DNA of 64,000 bases from Nipponacmea schrenckii (GCA_030562195.1 CM060202.1:28320317-28384316); one strand, 5' to 3'. Counted from the stretch's first letter, positions 1 to 12,029 are shown. The notes: generated by a model from the letters alone, not told the origin. A program made the numbers and translations.

Positions 1-1330
1 TGGGTAAGGGTGTTGTTATGTTTTAATATACTACGCCAGCTGACTGGGTAAGGGTGTTGTTATGTTTTAATATACTACGCGAGCTGACTGGGTAAGGGTG
101 TTGTTATGTTTTAATATACTACGCCAGCTGACTGGGTAAGGGTGGTGTTATGTTTTAATATACTACGCGAGCTGACTGGGTAAGGGTGGTTTTTATGTTT
201 TAATATACTACGCGAGCTGACTGGGTAAGGGTGTTGTTATGTTTTAATATACTACGCGAGCTGACTGGGTAAGGGTGTTGTTGTGTTTTAATATACTACG
301 CCAGCTGACTGGGTAAGGGTGGTGTTATGTTTTAATATACTACGACGAGCTGACTGGGTAAGGGTGTGTTATGTTTTAATATACTGCGCCAGCTGACTGG
401 GTAAGGGTGTTGTTATGTTTTAATATACTACGACGGCTGACTGGGTAAGGGTGTTGTTACGTTTTAATATACTACGCCAGCTGACTGGGTAAGGGTGTTG
501 TTATGTTTTAATATACTACGACGGCTGACTGGGTAAGGGTGTTTTTACGTTTTAATATACTACGCCAGCTGACTGGGTAAGGGTGTTGTAACGTTTTAAT
601 ATACTACGCCAGCTGACTGGGTAAGGGTGTTGTTACGTTTTAATATACTACGACGGCTGACTGGGTAAGGGTGGTGTTATGTTTTAATATACTACGACAA
701 CTGACTGGGTAAGGGTGTTGTTACGTTTTAATATACTACGACGGCTGACTGGGTAAGGGTGTTGTTACGTTTTAATATACTACGACGGCTGACTGGGTAA
801 GGGTGGTGTTATGTTTTAATATACTACGCCAGCTGACTGGGTAAGGGTGTTGTTATGTTCTAATATACTACGACAGCTAAATGGGTAAGGGTGTTGTTAC
901 GTTTTAATATACTACGCCAGCTGACTGGGTAAGGGTGTTGTTATGTTTTAATATACTACGCCAGCTGACTGGGTAAGGGTGTTGTTACGTTTTAATATAC
1001 CACGACGGCTGACTGGGTAAGGGTGTTGTTACGTTCTAATATACTACAACAGCTGACTGGGTAACGGTGGTGTTATGTTTTAATATACTACGCCAGCTGA
1101 CTGGGTAAGGGTGGTGTTATGTTTTAATATACTACAACAGCTGACTGGGTAAGGGTTGTGTTATGTTTTAATATACTACGCCAGCTGACTGGGTAAGGGT
1201 GGTGTTATGTTTTAATATACTACGACGGCTGACGGGGTAAGGGTGTTGTTATGTTTTAATATACTATGACAACTGACTATGTAAGGGTGGTGTTATGTTT
1301 TAATATACTACGACAACTGACTGAGTAATG
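1..1330. repeat. 44-bp minisatellite, about 30 copies
   Basis: Head-to-tail copies of a 44-bp unit that contains TGGGTAAGGGTG, TTTTAATATACTACG and CAGCTGACTGGG. Copies differ by single bases and small indels, with more variants toward the right end, where the array fades into unique DNA near 1330. The array runs off the left edge of the window. A single decayed unit recurs at about 9976-10060 upstream of the second TPR-TIR gene, so this flank was duplicated together with the gene. Confidence 0.97.
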
Positions 1331-1410
1331 GTCATACAATAAACATTGTTTTCTTCACAGATTTTTTTTTGTGACAGTTTGAAGAATAGATATTAGTGGC
1401 TTTTATTTCT

Positions 1411-1908
1411 TTAGAGGGGCCCAGGCTTGATTTTTAGGGGTCTTTTTGGGCCTTTGTTACATTAAAACAGTCCTCAGAAATACTCAAGCTCTAAGAAAAT
1501 CGCAAAATACCTTGAAATATACCTCAAACAAAAAATTTCACTTTTCATTATTTTTCCGTGCTGTACGCGGCTGGTTTCCAGTCAGTCTGAAAATTGTGTG
1601 TCCTGTTGACAAAGTCTACAATTGAAAATGTGTTGTAGTCTATTTATAAAGTAGACCACTATTGCACGACGGGAAGGATAACTCTTTGATTGTCAAGACG
1701 AACCGTTTTCCAATATGGCGGGACGTTCGTAATTTCTTAAGTCATTCTGATTTTTCAAACACGGATAATTATGGATACACATGGATTTGAAGGCTCAAAT
1801 TTCAAAGGTAAGCTCTGTAGACTATTTCTGATTAGCTAACCAAAAGATTTCATGTGTTTGAGGCTGTCGGATGATTGTCCGAAACAAATAAAGCCTGGGC
1901 CCCTTTAA
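1411..1908 (-). mobile_element. MITE-like element with TTAA ends, copy 1
   Basis: A 498-bp block whose two ends are inverted copies of a roughly 18-bp terminus containing AGGGGCCCAGGCTT. The right end is TTAA; the left end is TTAG. A second copy lies in opposite orientation at 30528-31018, bounded by TTAA on both sides. The block has no coding capacity. The TTAA boundaries suggest a non-autonomous element mobilised by a piggyBac-type transposase. That superfamily call is inference; the repeat and its inverted ends are seen directly. Confidence 0.75.
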
Positions 1909-2003
1909 GTCTGGACGAGGAAGGGGGGAGGGGTAGGTCGGTGATATGGGATATGAGGTTATAGATAAAAGTAACACTTTTTCTCAAAGGTTTCAATATT
2001 TTA

Positions 2004-2672
2004 TATAAAATGACGTCCAAAAGAAACTTTACCAACTGAAAATATAAATTTCAGACAAACTATAATTTTTTTTGATGAAGTTGTCCTACCATTTCTCCAA
2101 CAGCAGCCACGTGGTGTCATTTATCAGCATGCCAATGCTAGACCCCATACAGCCAGAATTGTCACTAACTTCCTCGCATACAACAACGTCAACGTCCTGC
2201 CATGGCCTGCATGCTCACCTGACATGTCCCCAATAGAACACCTCTGGGACTTCTTGGATCGTCGTGTTCGACAACGACCTCACACTCCAGCCAACCCACA
2301 AGAACTGATCTTGGCCCTCCAAGAAGAATGGTGTCAAATCCCACGTGACCTCATCAGACGACCGACTTTTTCTATGCGTCGAAAAGTTTTTGCATGTATT
2401 GGTGGTCACACACGCTTGTCATTGGATGTGAGGGACTGTTTATGTCCTCTGTCTATTGTCCATAATTCTGAAAGCTCGAGTTTTGTACAACACCCAACTT
2501 TGGGGGGGCTCTGACGTCATTCTTGGCCGCGGTATGATTGTCATTTTCAGGGTTGTTTATGTTTATTTATTGATCTTCTCAATACACTTTACTTCATTCA
2601 CCTATTTTTTGTTCTTTTTGAGCAAGAGTGATTTCAAACTCTGGTAAAGTTTCTTTTGGACGTCAGTTTATA
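2004..2672 (+). mobile_element. Tc1/mariner deletion derivative
   Basis: A 669-bp element bounded by inverted repeats of about 31 bp at 2004-2034 and 2642-2672. They share the exact 23-base core GACGTCCAAAAG...TTTACCA, and the outer edges read TATA. Inside is only the 3' part of a Tc1-like transposase gene, so the copy cannot be autonomous. Tc1/mariner elements insert at TA, which fits the edges. Confidence 0.85.
2092..2420 (+). pseudogene. Tc1/mariner transposase, C-terminal fragment
   Basis: One open frame encodes the end of a DDE/D transposase. It shows the NARPHTAR block, then SPDMSPIEHLWD (the block that carries the last catalytic acid region), then an EL..AL.EEW..IP tail and a final SMRRK motif. 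The residue just before NARPH is Ala (codon 2131-2133, GCC), where active family members have the second catalytic Asp. The N-terminal DNA-binding half is missing. An open frame continues past the homology to 2514, but that tail is not transposase. The copy is inactive. Confidence 0.85.
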
Positions 2673-3409
2673 AATGTTGAGGTAACAAAATGTATTAATA
2701 GCAATTTTGCTAGTTTCTAAGGTATTTCATTAATAAACTGTTAACTAAAAATTAATTAAGTCTGTCTGTCTACTAAATTAAATTTCAAATAAGTTATTTG
2801 AAAACTATGATTTCAGAGAAGTCTGCAAAAGAAATTTCTGATGGGATAAGCTTTCACTCACCAACTAGTAAATAAAACGTTAACCAACTTTTTTATGGAA
2901 TGCCATGTATTGTCTAGTATCGTTACACGACCTCGCTATATGATACGCATATCGTGATACATCGATTCAATGATATATCATACAACATATATAGATAGCC
3001 TATTTCTAACATTTATTAACCCAATGTTTCACATGCTCATACAGAATATCAATATATCTTTAAAACATTTGATAACACTGTCTGTATGAGCAGGCTAAAC
3101 ATTGAGATAATAAATATCAGAAATAGTAAATCAATATATCTTGTGCTTTTATAAAGCATTTGATAACACTGTCTGTATGAGCTTGTTCAGTAAATATTTG
3201 TTAGAAATAGAATGCATATATCTTGTGCTTCTTTACCTACGCCTATTTTGTCTTATATCTTGTAAGCATTAACAATATAGTTATTATCAGTTGATAGTTG
3301 ATTGACCTTTTTACTCAAGTCTACCGATACATATTGAGTGAGAATTATTTACATTTACATATTTTTATTTTCAGGTCTTCTGCTCATCTCTTATGTCTTT
3401 ATTTTTCAG
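2673..3409. other. Intergenic / 5' flank of first TPR-TIR gene
   Basis: AT-rich DNA with no coding signal. It has two loosely similar blocks, around 3040-3110 and 3130-3200, each with ATATCTT and TTGATAACACTGTCTGTATG, so it holds a short diverged tandem duplication. The stretch at 3255-3310 resembles 10350-10410 upstream of the paralog, another trace of the gene duplication. Untranslated leader exons probably lie here but cannot be placed. Confidence 0.5.
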
Positions 3410-3412
3410 ATC

Positions 3413-5845
3413 ATGGAACTTGATGAAGAATACAATAAGTTTCTAGAAGATCTTCAACCATTTCCTAATTATTTTCAAATGGAAACTGATAAGTGTGCTA
3501 CCAAGTTTTGGAAGAAAATTGCCCAAAGATTAGAGGATGAAAGAGAGGATCTTCCAGAATTTAGTGATTTGGTTCAAATAAAGAATCAGAATTTGGAAGC
3601 CTGTATCAAATACAATTTAGGTGAAGTGGACAAGGCAGTAAACATTATTTCAAAAGTGTTGGAGGATACAAACTCTTCCAGCATCAATGCATGTGCTATG
3701 ATGGCCATATTGAGCTACAAAAAAGGAAAGATTCCACAAGCTAAGAGACTTTTAAGCCATATTAAAGAATTAGCAGCTGATCCATTCAATATTGATGTAG
3801 CGAAAACAGAGTTGGCCTATGCATATACGAGACTTAACGCGACATTTTATAAAAAAGCTATTGACGCATATGAAGAAGCTGTTGAAAGAAATCCAAAGAA
3901 CTTTCCATGGAAATTTGGTTTAGGTGTTATTTATAGAAGATGTATGAATACAGCTGTCCTAGCAATTTTTCCAGATTTAAAGTTGGAGACCTGTTTTTAT
4001 GAAGCTAAAAAACAACTGACATATGTTATAGAGAACTGCACTGATGAACAAGATCGGTTTTTCAAAGCAAGATCATACATTGAGCTGGCTGATCTATACT
4101 CTATAGCAAATACAACTGACAAACTAACACTCACTGATAAATATACCATTATAGATTTAGTTCACCAAGGGGTTCAATGTCTACCAAATAACACAGTTAT
4201 CTTAACGAAAGCTGGAAGAATTCTTGGAGATTATTTCCACTTTGAAGAGGCTGAAAAATTACTTAAAAAGGCTTACGATATCTGTCCTAATTCATCCAAT
4301 TGTCATCAACTTGGTTTGATTCGGAAAAACTATTTAATCGATCAGTATAGACAAGCAAAGGGATATCAAAATGAAGGTTCTTCTTTCCCATCTTCCTCTG
4401 CATCACAGCAACAATGGCATAATAAAAAGGTGGAATGCCTGGCATTGATTGGTCCACACACGAATACATCTACTGATGGTCCTAGTCAGGCAGAAAAAGA
4501 ACTGACTCAAACATTGTCAAAAGTGTCTGTGAGTGACCCTAAAACCTATGAAGATGTCTCAAAAGAAACAGCTCAGCGTAAAGACCCAATTGTTAAAATG
4601 AAGAGACTGATAAACTCACCAAGGAAAGAAACTTTTGACGCAGAATTATCCAGAAAACTAGAAGAGGCTTGTATTGATCTGTTCAGGCAGTCAGCTGAAT
4701 TAGGACAAGAGAGTAACTTGGCTGTGTATTATGAATGGGGAATCACCTTATTACAGATGACACCTACCAAGTTTGATGAAGTGATGGAGAAATTCAATCA
4801 TGTTTTAGAAAATGATAGATCTCAATTTAGACGCTACAGTTGCTACGAGCAATATGGGATATGTAAATTACGAATGAGTGAGTCAAACGAATTTGATGAT
4901 ATTTCTAGAGAGGATTATCATCAAAGTGCCGTGCTAATGTTTCAAAGAGCAATAACATGCTGGGCATATTGTCAAAAATTAAATCTAAGCAACCATTTCG
5001 ATGATGCTGAAGGCAATTGTACTTCATTGAAATCCATCCGCGAAATTATTTTAGGAGAAGATTCAAACCAAGGAACAAAACCAAAGAAAGAAATGGCAAA
5101 TCTGTATTATTTGGTGAAACAGTACGGTTCTTCTCTGAATCTGTATCAAGAAGTCCATGATGAGCTTCAACGTACCCCCAATACAGACACTGACAGTGAA
5201 GTTATTAAAGGTATTATCAACAATCATATACAGCTTAAACAATTCAAAGGTATCCTTGACATGCTTGCTCTTCTTTTGTGTTCTGCAGAAGGTCTTCAGT
5301 GTCTGGAGTTCAAAACTGACGTACTGACACAGTTGATGTACCATTCAATAGATACCAATGACAACCTTCTATCAGAATCAGTTTTTAATTTTGAAAAAAA
5401 TCCAAATGAAGAATATGATAGTGATGTTGCAATAATTTTCAACGAAGATGATAAAATTATGAAAAAGACAGGAGCCACTCTGCAGAACTGGTTGTGTGCT
5501 TTCAGCAAGTCTGGTCTGAAGGTGATTAAAAGTTCTGAGACAGCAGCAAATCTACCCAGATTGGAAGAACAGATTAAACTCATCTGTAACAGTAAAATGG
5601 CCATCTTCATCCTTGACAACGACAATCCAACAAAGTTGACCTACTTAATGAATTCAGCATTAGAAGCCCGGTGCAGTGATGACTATGTCTTGAAGAAGAT
5701 TTTGCCTATCAGCATCAATGATGGAATGGTTCCTGATATTTTGAAGTCTTTTAGATCTTTGAAGTTTACTCAAGCTCCAAATACTGTAGATGAGCATGAG
5801 AAATCAGATTTCTTGAAAACTTTCAGTGATATATATTTACAGTAA
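3413..5845 (+). CDS. IFIT-like TPR protein with C-terminal TIR-like domain, gene A
   Basis: Predicted cytosolic 810-aa protein in a single coding exon. Residues 58-295 are TPR helix pairs in the IFIT style; the clearest runs from FYKKAIDAYEEA to FPWKFGLGVIYRR at about residues 145-176. A short polar linker (about 310-410) is followed by a second helical block (411-667). Residues 668-810 read as a TIR-type alpha/beta fold: strand DVAIIFNEDD, helix with QNWL, strand GLKVI, helix LPRLEEQIKLI, strand MAIFIL and strand KILPISI. The start is ATG 3413, three bases after acceptor TTTTTCAG. The 25 open codons upstream are intron read-through, because the paralog has an in-frame TAG there. IFITs bind foreign RNA in vertebrates; TIR domains signal or cleave NAD. 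A role in antiviral or innate immunity is inferred, not shown. No AATAAA occurs soon after the stop. Confidence 0.85.
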   Translation: MELDEEYNKFLEDLQPFPNYFQMETDKCATKFWKKIAQRLEDEREDLPEFSDLVQIKNQNLEACIKYNLGEVDKAVNIISKVLEDTNSSSINACAMMAILSYKKGKIPQAKRLLSHIKELAADPFNIDVAKTELAYAYTRLNATFYKKAIDAYEEAVERNPKNFPWKFGLGVIYRRCMNTAVLAIFPDLKLETCFYEAKKQLTYVIENCTDEQDRFFKARSYIELADLYSIANTTDKLTLTDKYTIIDLVHQGVQCLPNNTVILTKAGRILGDYFHFEEAEKLLKKAYDICPNSSNCHQLGLIRKNYLIDQYRQAKGYQNEGSSFPSSSASQQQWHNKKVECLALIGPHTNTSTDGPSQAEKELTQTLSKVSVSDPKTYEDVSKETAQRKDPIVKMKRLINSPRKETFDAELSRKLEEACIDLFRQSAELGQESNLAVYYEWGITLLQMTPTKFDEVMEKFNHVLENDRSQFRRYSCYEQYGICKLRMSESNEFDDISREDYHQSAVLMFQRAITCWAYCQKLNLSNHFDDAEGNCTSLKSIREIILGEDSNQGTKPKKEMANLYYLVKQYGSSLNLYQEVHDELQRTPNTDTDSEVIKGIINNHIQLKQFKGILDMLALLLCSAEGLQCLEFKTDVLTQLMYHSIDTNDNLLSESVFNFEKNPNEEYDSDVAIIFNEDDKIMKKTGATLQNWLCAFSKSGLKVIKSSETAANLPRLEEQIKLICNSKMAIFILDNDNPTKLTYLMNSALEARCSDDYVLKKILPISINDGMVPDILKSFRSLKFTQAPNTVDEHEKSDFLKTFSDIYLQ

Positions 5846-6052
5846 ACAACATTATAGTATAGTTGGGTTGTTTTAGAAGATTTTGTGCTACATTTCGATA
5901 CAGATTTAAAGGTATACTTCCTCATAGAATGGACATAAAATTCTCGAAAGTCTTAAACTTAGTCATAACAGTATATGTTCATCAATCAGTTGGACTTACC
6001 TGTTGCCACGCTACTAAGAGTGTTTCAAAATTACTAATTGTATTATTACTAA

Positions 6053-7074
6053 GTTTTATGGATTTATTGGATTATAGAGAGATACTGTCGTATACTTTTA
6101 TAGATTTATTGGGATACTGTAGTATAGTTTTATAGATTTATTGAGTTTTAGAGGGATACTGTAGTATAGTTTTATAGATTTATTGGATTATAGAGGGATA
6201 CTGTAGTATAGTCTTATAGATTTAATGGCTTATAGAGGGATACTGTAGTATAGTTTTATAGATTTATTCGATTATAGAGGGATACAGTAGTATAGTTCCA
6301 TAGATTTATTGAGTTATAGAAGGATACTGTAGTATACTTTTATAGATTTATTGGGATACTGTAGCATAGTTTTATAGATTTATTGAGTTATAAAGGGATA
6401 CTGTAGTATAGTTTTATAGTTTTATAGATTTATTGGATTATAGAGGGATACTGTAGTATAGTCTTATAGATTTATTGGATTATAGAGGGATACTGTAGTA
6501 TAGTTTTATAGATTTATTGGATTATAGGGACTTATTGGGATACAGTAGTATAGTTTTATAGATTTATTGGATTATAGAGGGATACTGTAGAATAGTTTTA
6601 TAGATTTATTCGATTATAGAGGGATACTGTAGTATAGTTTTATAGATTTATTGAGTTATAGAAGGATACTGTAGTATAGTTTTATAGATTTATTGGATTA
6701 TAGAGGGATACAGTAGTATAGTTTCATAGATTTATTGAGTTATAGAAGGATACTGTAGTATAGTTTTATAGATTTATTGGATTATAGAGGGATACTGTAG
6801 AATAGTTTTATAGATTTATTGGATTATAGATGGATACTGTAGAATAGTTTTATAGATTTATTGGATTATAGAGAGATACTGTAGAATAGTTTTATAGATT
6901 TATTGGATTATAGAGGGATACTGTAGTATAGTTTTATAGATTTATTGGATTATAGAGGGATACTGTAGTATAGTTTTATTGGATTAGAGGGATACTGTAG
7001 TATAGTTTTATTGGATTATAGAGGGATACTGTAGTATAGATGTATTAGATTATAGAGGGATACTGTAGTATAGT
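6053..7074. repeat. 42-bp minisatellite 3' of gene A
   Basis: About 24 copies of a unit of around 42 bp containing TATAGATTTATTGGATTATA and GGGATACTGTAGTATAG. Some copies are shortened, near 6350, 6410 and 6970-7050. The array begins about 200 bp after the stop codon of gene A, so it may lie in its 3' untranslated region. The first AATAAA beyond it is at 7172. Confidence 0.95.
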
Positions 7075-8313
7075 TTTGACATCAGGTAAGTCCATTGATG
7101 AACAAAGACTCAGTTTAGCCATGTTTAATAATTTCAATTTAATTTGTTAGTATAGCTTTAAGAATGACAATAATAAAATCTCTATAAACAAAACATTTCC
7201 AGTAACATACATCTTGTATAAAGCACGAAGAGATTAGGTAAATATAGTTCAAGCTTTCAAATATATATACAATTTGCTAGATTTTGGTGTAATTTTTTCA
7301 TAAAACCCCAGAATGGTCCTTTGATAGATTAAGATAAAACCTCATTTTGTTATTATATATGTATTAAAGAAAATATACTAGGTCTTTTATAGAGAAATAA
7401 TGGTAGGAAATATACTTCATACATACACAAACTTAATACAGTAAACCTCGAGTAAGGCTCAGCTCGTATTGTTTTATTGAGTTAAACCTCAATCAGTCAG
7501 TCTGTGATCATTGTGTACATCTGAATTTAAAAGATATATTGATCAAGTGCAAGGATCAAAGCTCGTGAGGATCACAGCATTACTATACTGGATCATTGTT
7601 GAACTATTTATAAAGTTTGTAATCTAACATGTGTATATTCATTTTATGTTCTCAATTATATTTGTGTTATAACTCTATGCCATAATTGTTTATATTGTGA
7701 GTTTTATTATCATAATGTGTTGTATATTGTATTATTATATCATTATTTATTTAACCTCTTTATGGTGGGGGGGGGGGTGTTCTTCTGTGATAATGTTTTC
7801 ATCTATGATTTTGTTTTAGGTTGTCATGATGTTGTTTTCTATTTATTTTTAAATATCTTGTTTTTATAATTATGAAATCTGTGATATATTGATGTTCAGT
7901 TAGAATATTACAACATAAAATAGCTTAAAATTTATCTTTTCAAAACATGGTAATTTTAGTACTAATGGCATCACCTGAATAAGAATAATGGTTAAATGCA
8001 GCATAGGCATTGACTGTGGCATCTTAAATTTTTCACAGAATTGTCAAGTAGTGCTCACAGTATTAACATTTGAATAGAAGAGTGAGTGGAGGGGGGGGGG
8101 GGGTGAGGGAAGAGTTTGAAAGGCTGGCCACAACTAGAAACCACAACAACCAACAACCCTACAACATAAGGTTATAAATAGTATATGACTATGTGCACTA
8201 TGTTCGGTGTTTAGTATAAAGAGGTCATACATGCAGAGATCAAGAATGTCTAGAATGAGATGTACTGGTGTGTTGATATCAGAATATATTAAACTATGGT
8301 CAATTATTCCCAC
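7075..8313. other. Intergenic, AT-rich, no gene seen
   Basis: No open frame with protein-like composition and no recognisable RNA. Two G runs are present, near 7766-7777 and 8091-8102. An AATAAA at 7172-7177 could serve gene A if its transcript runs through the 42-bp array. Confidence 0.5.
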
Positions 8314-9037
8314 GCATCAACACAATACACTTTAACTCTAAAATACATCAACACAATACACTTTAACTCTAAAATGCATCAACACAATACACTTTAACTC
8401 TAAAATGCATCAACACAATTCACTTTAACTCTAAAATCCATCAACACAATACACTTGAACTCTAAAATGCATCAACACAATACACTTGAACTCTAAAATG
8501 CATCAACACAATACACTTGAACTCTAAAATGCATCAGCACAATACACTTTAACTCTAAAATGCATCAACACAATACACTTTAACTCTAAAATGCATCAAC
8601 ACAATACACTTTAACTCTAAAATGCATCAACACAATACACTTTAACTCTAAAATGCATCAACACAATACTTTTTAATGCATCAACACAATACACTTTTAC
8701 TCTAAAATGCATCAACACAATACACTTTAACTCTAAAATGCATCAACACAATACACTTTAACTCTAAAATGCATCGACACAATACATTTTACTCTAAAAT
8801 GCATCAACACAATACACTTTAACTCTAAAATGCATCAACACAATACACTTTAACTCTAAAATGCATCAACACAATACACTTTAACTCTAAAATGCATCAA
8901 CACAATTCACTTTTACTCTAAAATGCATCAACACAATTCACTTTAACTCTAAAATCCATCAACACAATTAACTTTTACTCTAAAATCCATCAACACAATA
9001 CACTTTAACTCTAAAATGCATCAACACAATACACTTT
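8314..9037. repeat. 31-bp minisatellite
   Basis: About 23 copies of a 31-bp unit made of CATCAACACAATACACTT and TAACTCTAAAATG. Variants include ATTCACTT for ATACACTT and a shortened unit near 8670. It ends exactly where the retroelement-like fragment at 9039 begins. Confidence 0.96.
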
Positions 9038-9038
9038 A

Positions 9039-9305
9039 ATGGAGAGCTTTTGGATGAATCCACTAAAAACCATTTCACCCTCTGGATTAAATATACAGTT
9101 TGATTCTCAAATAATCCCATTTGTTGCTCCATTCAATAACATTTCTTGCCAAGCATCCCGAATTATCAAAAGATACTATACCAAATTACAAAATACATTT
9201 CCCACTGTTTTTTACAAAAAATTAGTCATAGCTTATTCAAAAAATAAAAATCTACAAGATATACTTGTTCATGTTAAACTTGACTCTATCAATAATGTAG
9301 AATGA
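9039..9305 (+). pseudogene. Possible reverse-transcriptase C-terminal fragment
   Basis: An 88-codon open frame. Its second half (RYYTKLQNTF, then KKLVIAYSKNKNLQDILVHVKL) has the pattern of a basic, aromatic patch followed by a 'NL..ILV..KL' block. This pattern is seen after the RT core in Penelope-like and some LINE proteins. Nothing of the polymerase core or the GIY-YIG endonuclease is present, and the frame stops at once. It is treated as a decayed fragment. It could also be a chance open frame, although its composition is more protein-like than its surroundings. Confidence 0.4.
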
Positions 9306-10457
9306 CCCAACAGAACTTAATGTTCTCATTTTATTTACTATCTTTGTACATTATAATATATAATAGTATGAAAGACTTTATTTTCTATAGTTGTAGCCAT
9401 TAATCAACTTTCTTTATTATTCCAGAAAATTCGAAACTGTCCTTTTGATCCTGTACTTTAATTATTTCCCTAAATGTACTTTCCATTAAAAATTTTTAAT
9501 AATGTTTTAATTATTTCCCTAAATGTAAATTATAAGTATTATAAATTCTTTTATTAAGTCCAAGAAGTTTTATATGATAATGTTATGATTTTGTTTTATT
9601 TAGTTCATTACACATAACCACACAATTATTGTAAACATAACTTTAACCCTGTGCCAGTGCCTTATATTGAATAAAACTTCTATAGTAGAGTGTTAAAAGT
9701 GAAAGTAAAAGTAGGATTTTTACAGTGAACTATTAATAGATCATTAGTATATCATTACTATATGAAGTGACTTTAGCTGTAGCCATTTTATTGTTGATTA
9801 AACCGTGAACTTTATTATATCTTGTTCCCTTATATTGCCTGTTGATGGATTTTGATTCTATGTGGAAACTATGGACTGATTATCAGTAATATTCTATATG
9901 AATACTAAAGGAAACACATTGGTATAAAAGACATCTAATGTAACTGAAGGTAACAATATAGATATTAATTTCGTCTAGTTTTAATCTACTACGACAGCTG
10001 GCTGGGTAAAGGAAGTTGCTATTTAAGCTGAGTAATGGTGGTCTCATGTAAGCAGTATTGTGACACAATAACCTTTTCTTCACAGATTTATTTCTTCTGC
10101 AGAAGGTAGAAAAAAGGATATTTTTGCCTTTCTTTTTTTTGAGAAGGATGAGGGTGGGAGGTCACTTATTATGTTCACAGACAATTCTTTCCTTGTGTAA
10201 ATCATTAAGAAACTGTATTGGGGTCAGACCAGCCTCTCTTTTCAGGGTTAGATGGTACAGGCTTATGTAGTCCTGTCCTTTTAAAATGTTTGCCAATCTC
10301 TATTTACCCAATTCCAATATTAAGTAGAGAGCAACTGTTCTAATTTTGGTGAATCTGATCAATTGCAATAATAATATAGTTATCATCAGTTGGTAGTTGA
10401 CAATTTCTCTCTAGTTTACAGATCAAATCAGTAGAATTTAGCCCATCTTGTGCTAGT
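9306..10457. other. 5' flank of gene B unit, no gene seen
   Basis: AT-rich DNA without coding signal. A single decayed 44-bp minisatellite unit lies at about 9976-10060, followed by TTTTCTTCACAGATTT as after the array at 1-1330. A block near 10350-10410 matches the flank of gene A. At 9638-9668 it shares about 30 bases (TTTAACCCTGTGCCAGTGCC) with 33628-33650, inside the foldback element at 32687. Confidence 0.55.
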
Positions 10458-10897
10458 CCAAAAAACTAGGCAGCAAAAACTTGGGACTTTCTGCCCTTCA
10501 CTTTAAATCCACCAAACCTCGATATATTTGGAAAGATGGATGATTTTGTAGTTCAGTCATATTATTTTCCCCGTACACCACTCATGTCACGCCTATGATT
10601 GGGTATTTTGAAAAATTTCAATTGCTCAGTCGCCATCTGTGAACTCAAATTTCATGCGCCAAAAATCCCGACATTACAGGGTCATGCAATAGAAACAAAC
10701 GAACCATCATCTTGTACTTTCATTTTCATGACCTAGTAACATCAGAATTTTGGGTGTGTGCGCAAATTGAAATGGCGATTGAGCGATTGAATTTCTTTAA
10801 AAAAACACTTCAACGCATCAATAGGCATGACATGAATGGTATAAGGTGATAATGATGGTAGTATTGAACTACAAAAACATCCATCTTTCCAAATATA

Positions 10898-12029
10898 CTC
10901 AGTCCATATGAAAACACACCACTCAAGAAATCTGGAATAGCTCCACGGGTTGATATGTGAAGTAAATACTTACGATGCTTTTGAGATAATGAATGATTTA
11001 AGAAGACATGTAAACATCATTCAATTTCATTCACGATAATGTTAATGCCCGAGCCAAACTGGGGTTGGGGTCAAACTGGAAAGTCAATAATGGGTGTGAC
11101 GGCCATTTGCTTTGACACATGCGGTGCATCGTCGTCGCATGGAGTTGATCAGTCTCTGGATAGTGTTCTGAGGGATTGCATTCCACTCCTGAACAAGGGC
11201 AACCTCAAGTTCCCAGATGTTGTTCATCTGGCGTCGACGTGAAAGGCGTCATCCAAATTCATCCCATAAGTGCTCGATAGGGGAGCGGTCGGGTGACAGA
11301 GCTGGCTACTGAAGCACGGGGATGTTCTGCTGTTCAAATTACTGCATGGACGCCCTTGCAGTGTGTGCCCTAGCGTTATCCTGTTAAAATGCTGGTTTCG
11401 GTGACAATCCGTCAATATGAGGCCGAAATAAGGACATTTTGCACTCCGGCCTGGAGCTTGCAGACCGTTCCTTACCGTGTTGGGATGAATGAATCCATGT
11501 TGTCCTTGGACTTGAGCAGCTGTTCTAGTTGCTGGTAGTGTTCGGTCTTGGACATGATCCAGTACAATCTGAGGTGCCATTGTCACACGCTGTCGACCCG
11601 GTCGAGGATGGTCCCAAGTGATCCCCGTTTGCAGAAACCTTTGATGGAGTCTTGCGATTGTTGTGTGTGCGCAGTGTAGTCGTCTGGCAATTTCCCTGGT
11701 GCTGGTGGCATTTTGAAGCATGCCACATTCCCGTTCAGGGGCTGTTAGTCACGGCATCGTGTCAGCGTTTCACAAGTGTCAGTGAAGAAGTGAAATTTTA
11801 TTCGGATTCACATGCTTTTAAAGGTAATGTGTGCATAATTCCGAGCGAAATTCATTTTTTCCCGTGGTGTGCGTGCAAAATTTTGCGTTTTTGCAAAAAA
11901 TTGTCTAGCATTACAGTTAACATGAAATTCTCACATTTCTTGCACCTGTCATGTCAGGTGACATCACTGTAGTGTTGTTGTTGTATAAAAATTATATTTT
12001 TAAAGTGGTGCGTTTTCATGTGTACTCAG
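10898..12029 (-). mobile_element. Tc1-like transposon copy, nested
   Basis: About 1132 bp, flanked by TA at 10896-10897 and 12030-12031. The imperfect inverted ends are CTCAGTCCATATGAAAACAC on the left and, in reverse complement, CTGAGTACACATGAAAACGC on the right. It carries a broken transposase gene on the minus strand and sits inside the right arm of an older foldback element. Confidence 0.85.
11095..11745 (-). pseudogene. Tc1-like transposase, frameshifted
   Basis: Read on the minus strand, it begins with a helix-turn-helix region (STREIARRLHCAHTTIARLH, then GRQRVT), continues through TRTAAQVQ and ends near 11100 with NNIWELEVALVQEWNAIP and INSMRRRC. These are the order and motifs of a Tc1-like transposase, but the pieces lie in different frames with stops between them. 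The middle with the catalytic acids is scrambled. The copy is inactive. Confidence 0.85.

Noticed and set aside
1..1330. CRISPR array
   Set aside because: Direct head-to-tail units without unique spacers, in an intron-bearing genome; it is a minisatellite.
3338..3412. N-terminal hydrophobic extension of gene A (25 codons before ATG 3413) that looks like a signal peptide
   Set aside because: The stretch contains two acceptor-like tracts ending in CAG, and the paralog has an in-frame TAG at 12258-12260 in the same place. It is intron read through into the exon.
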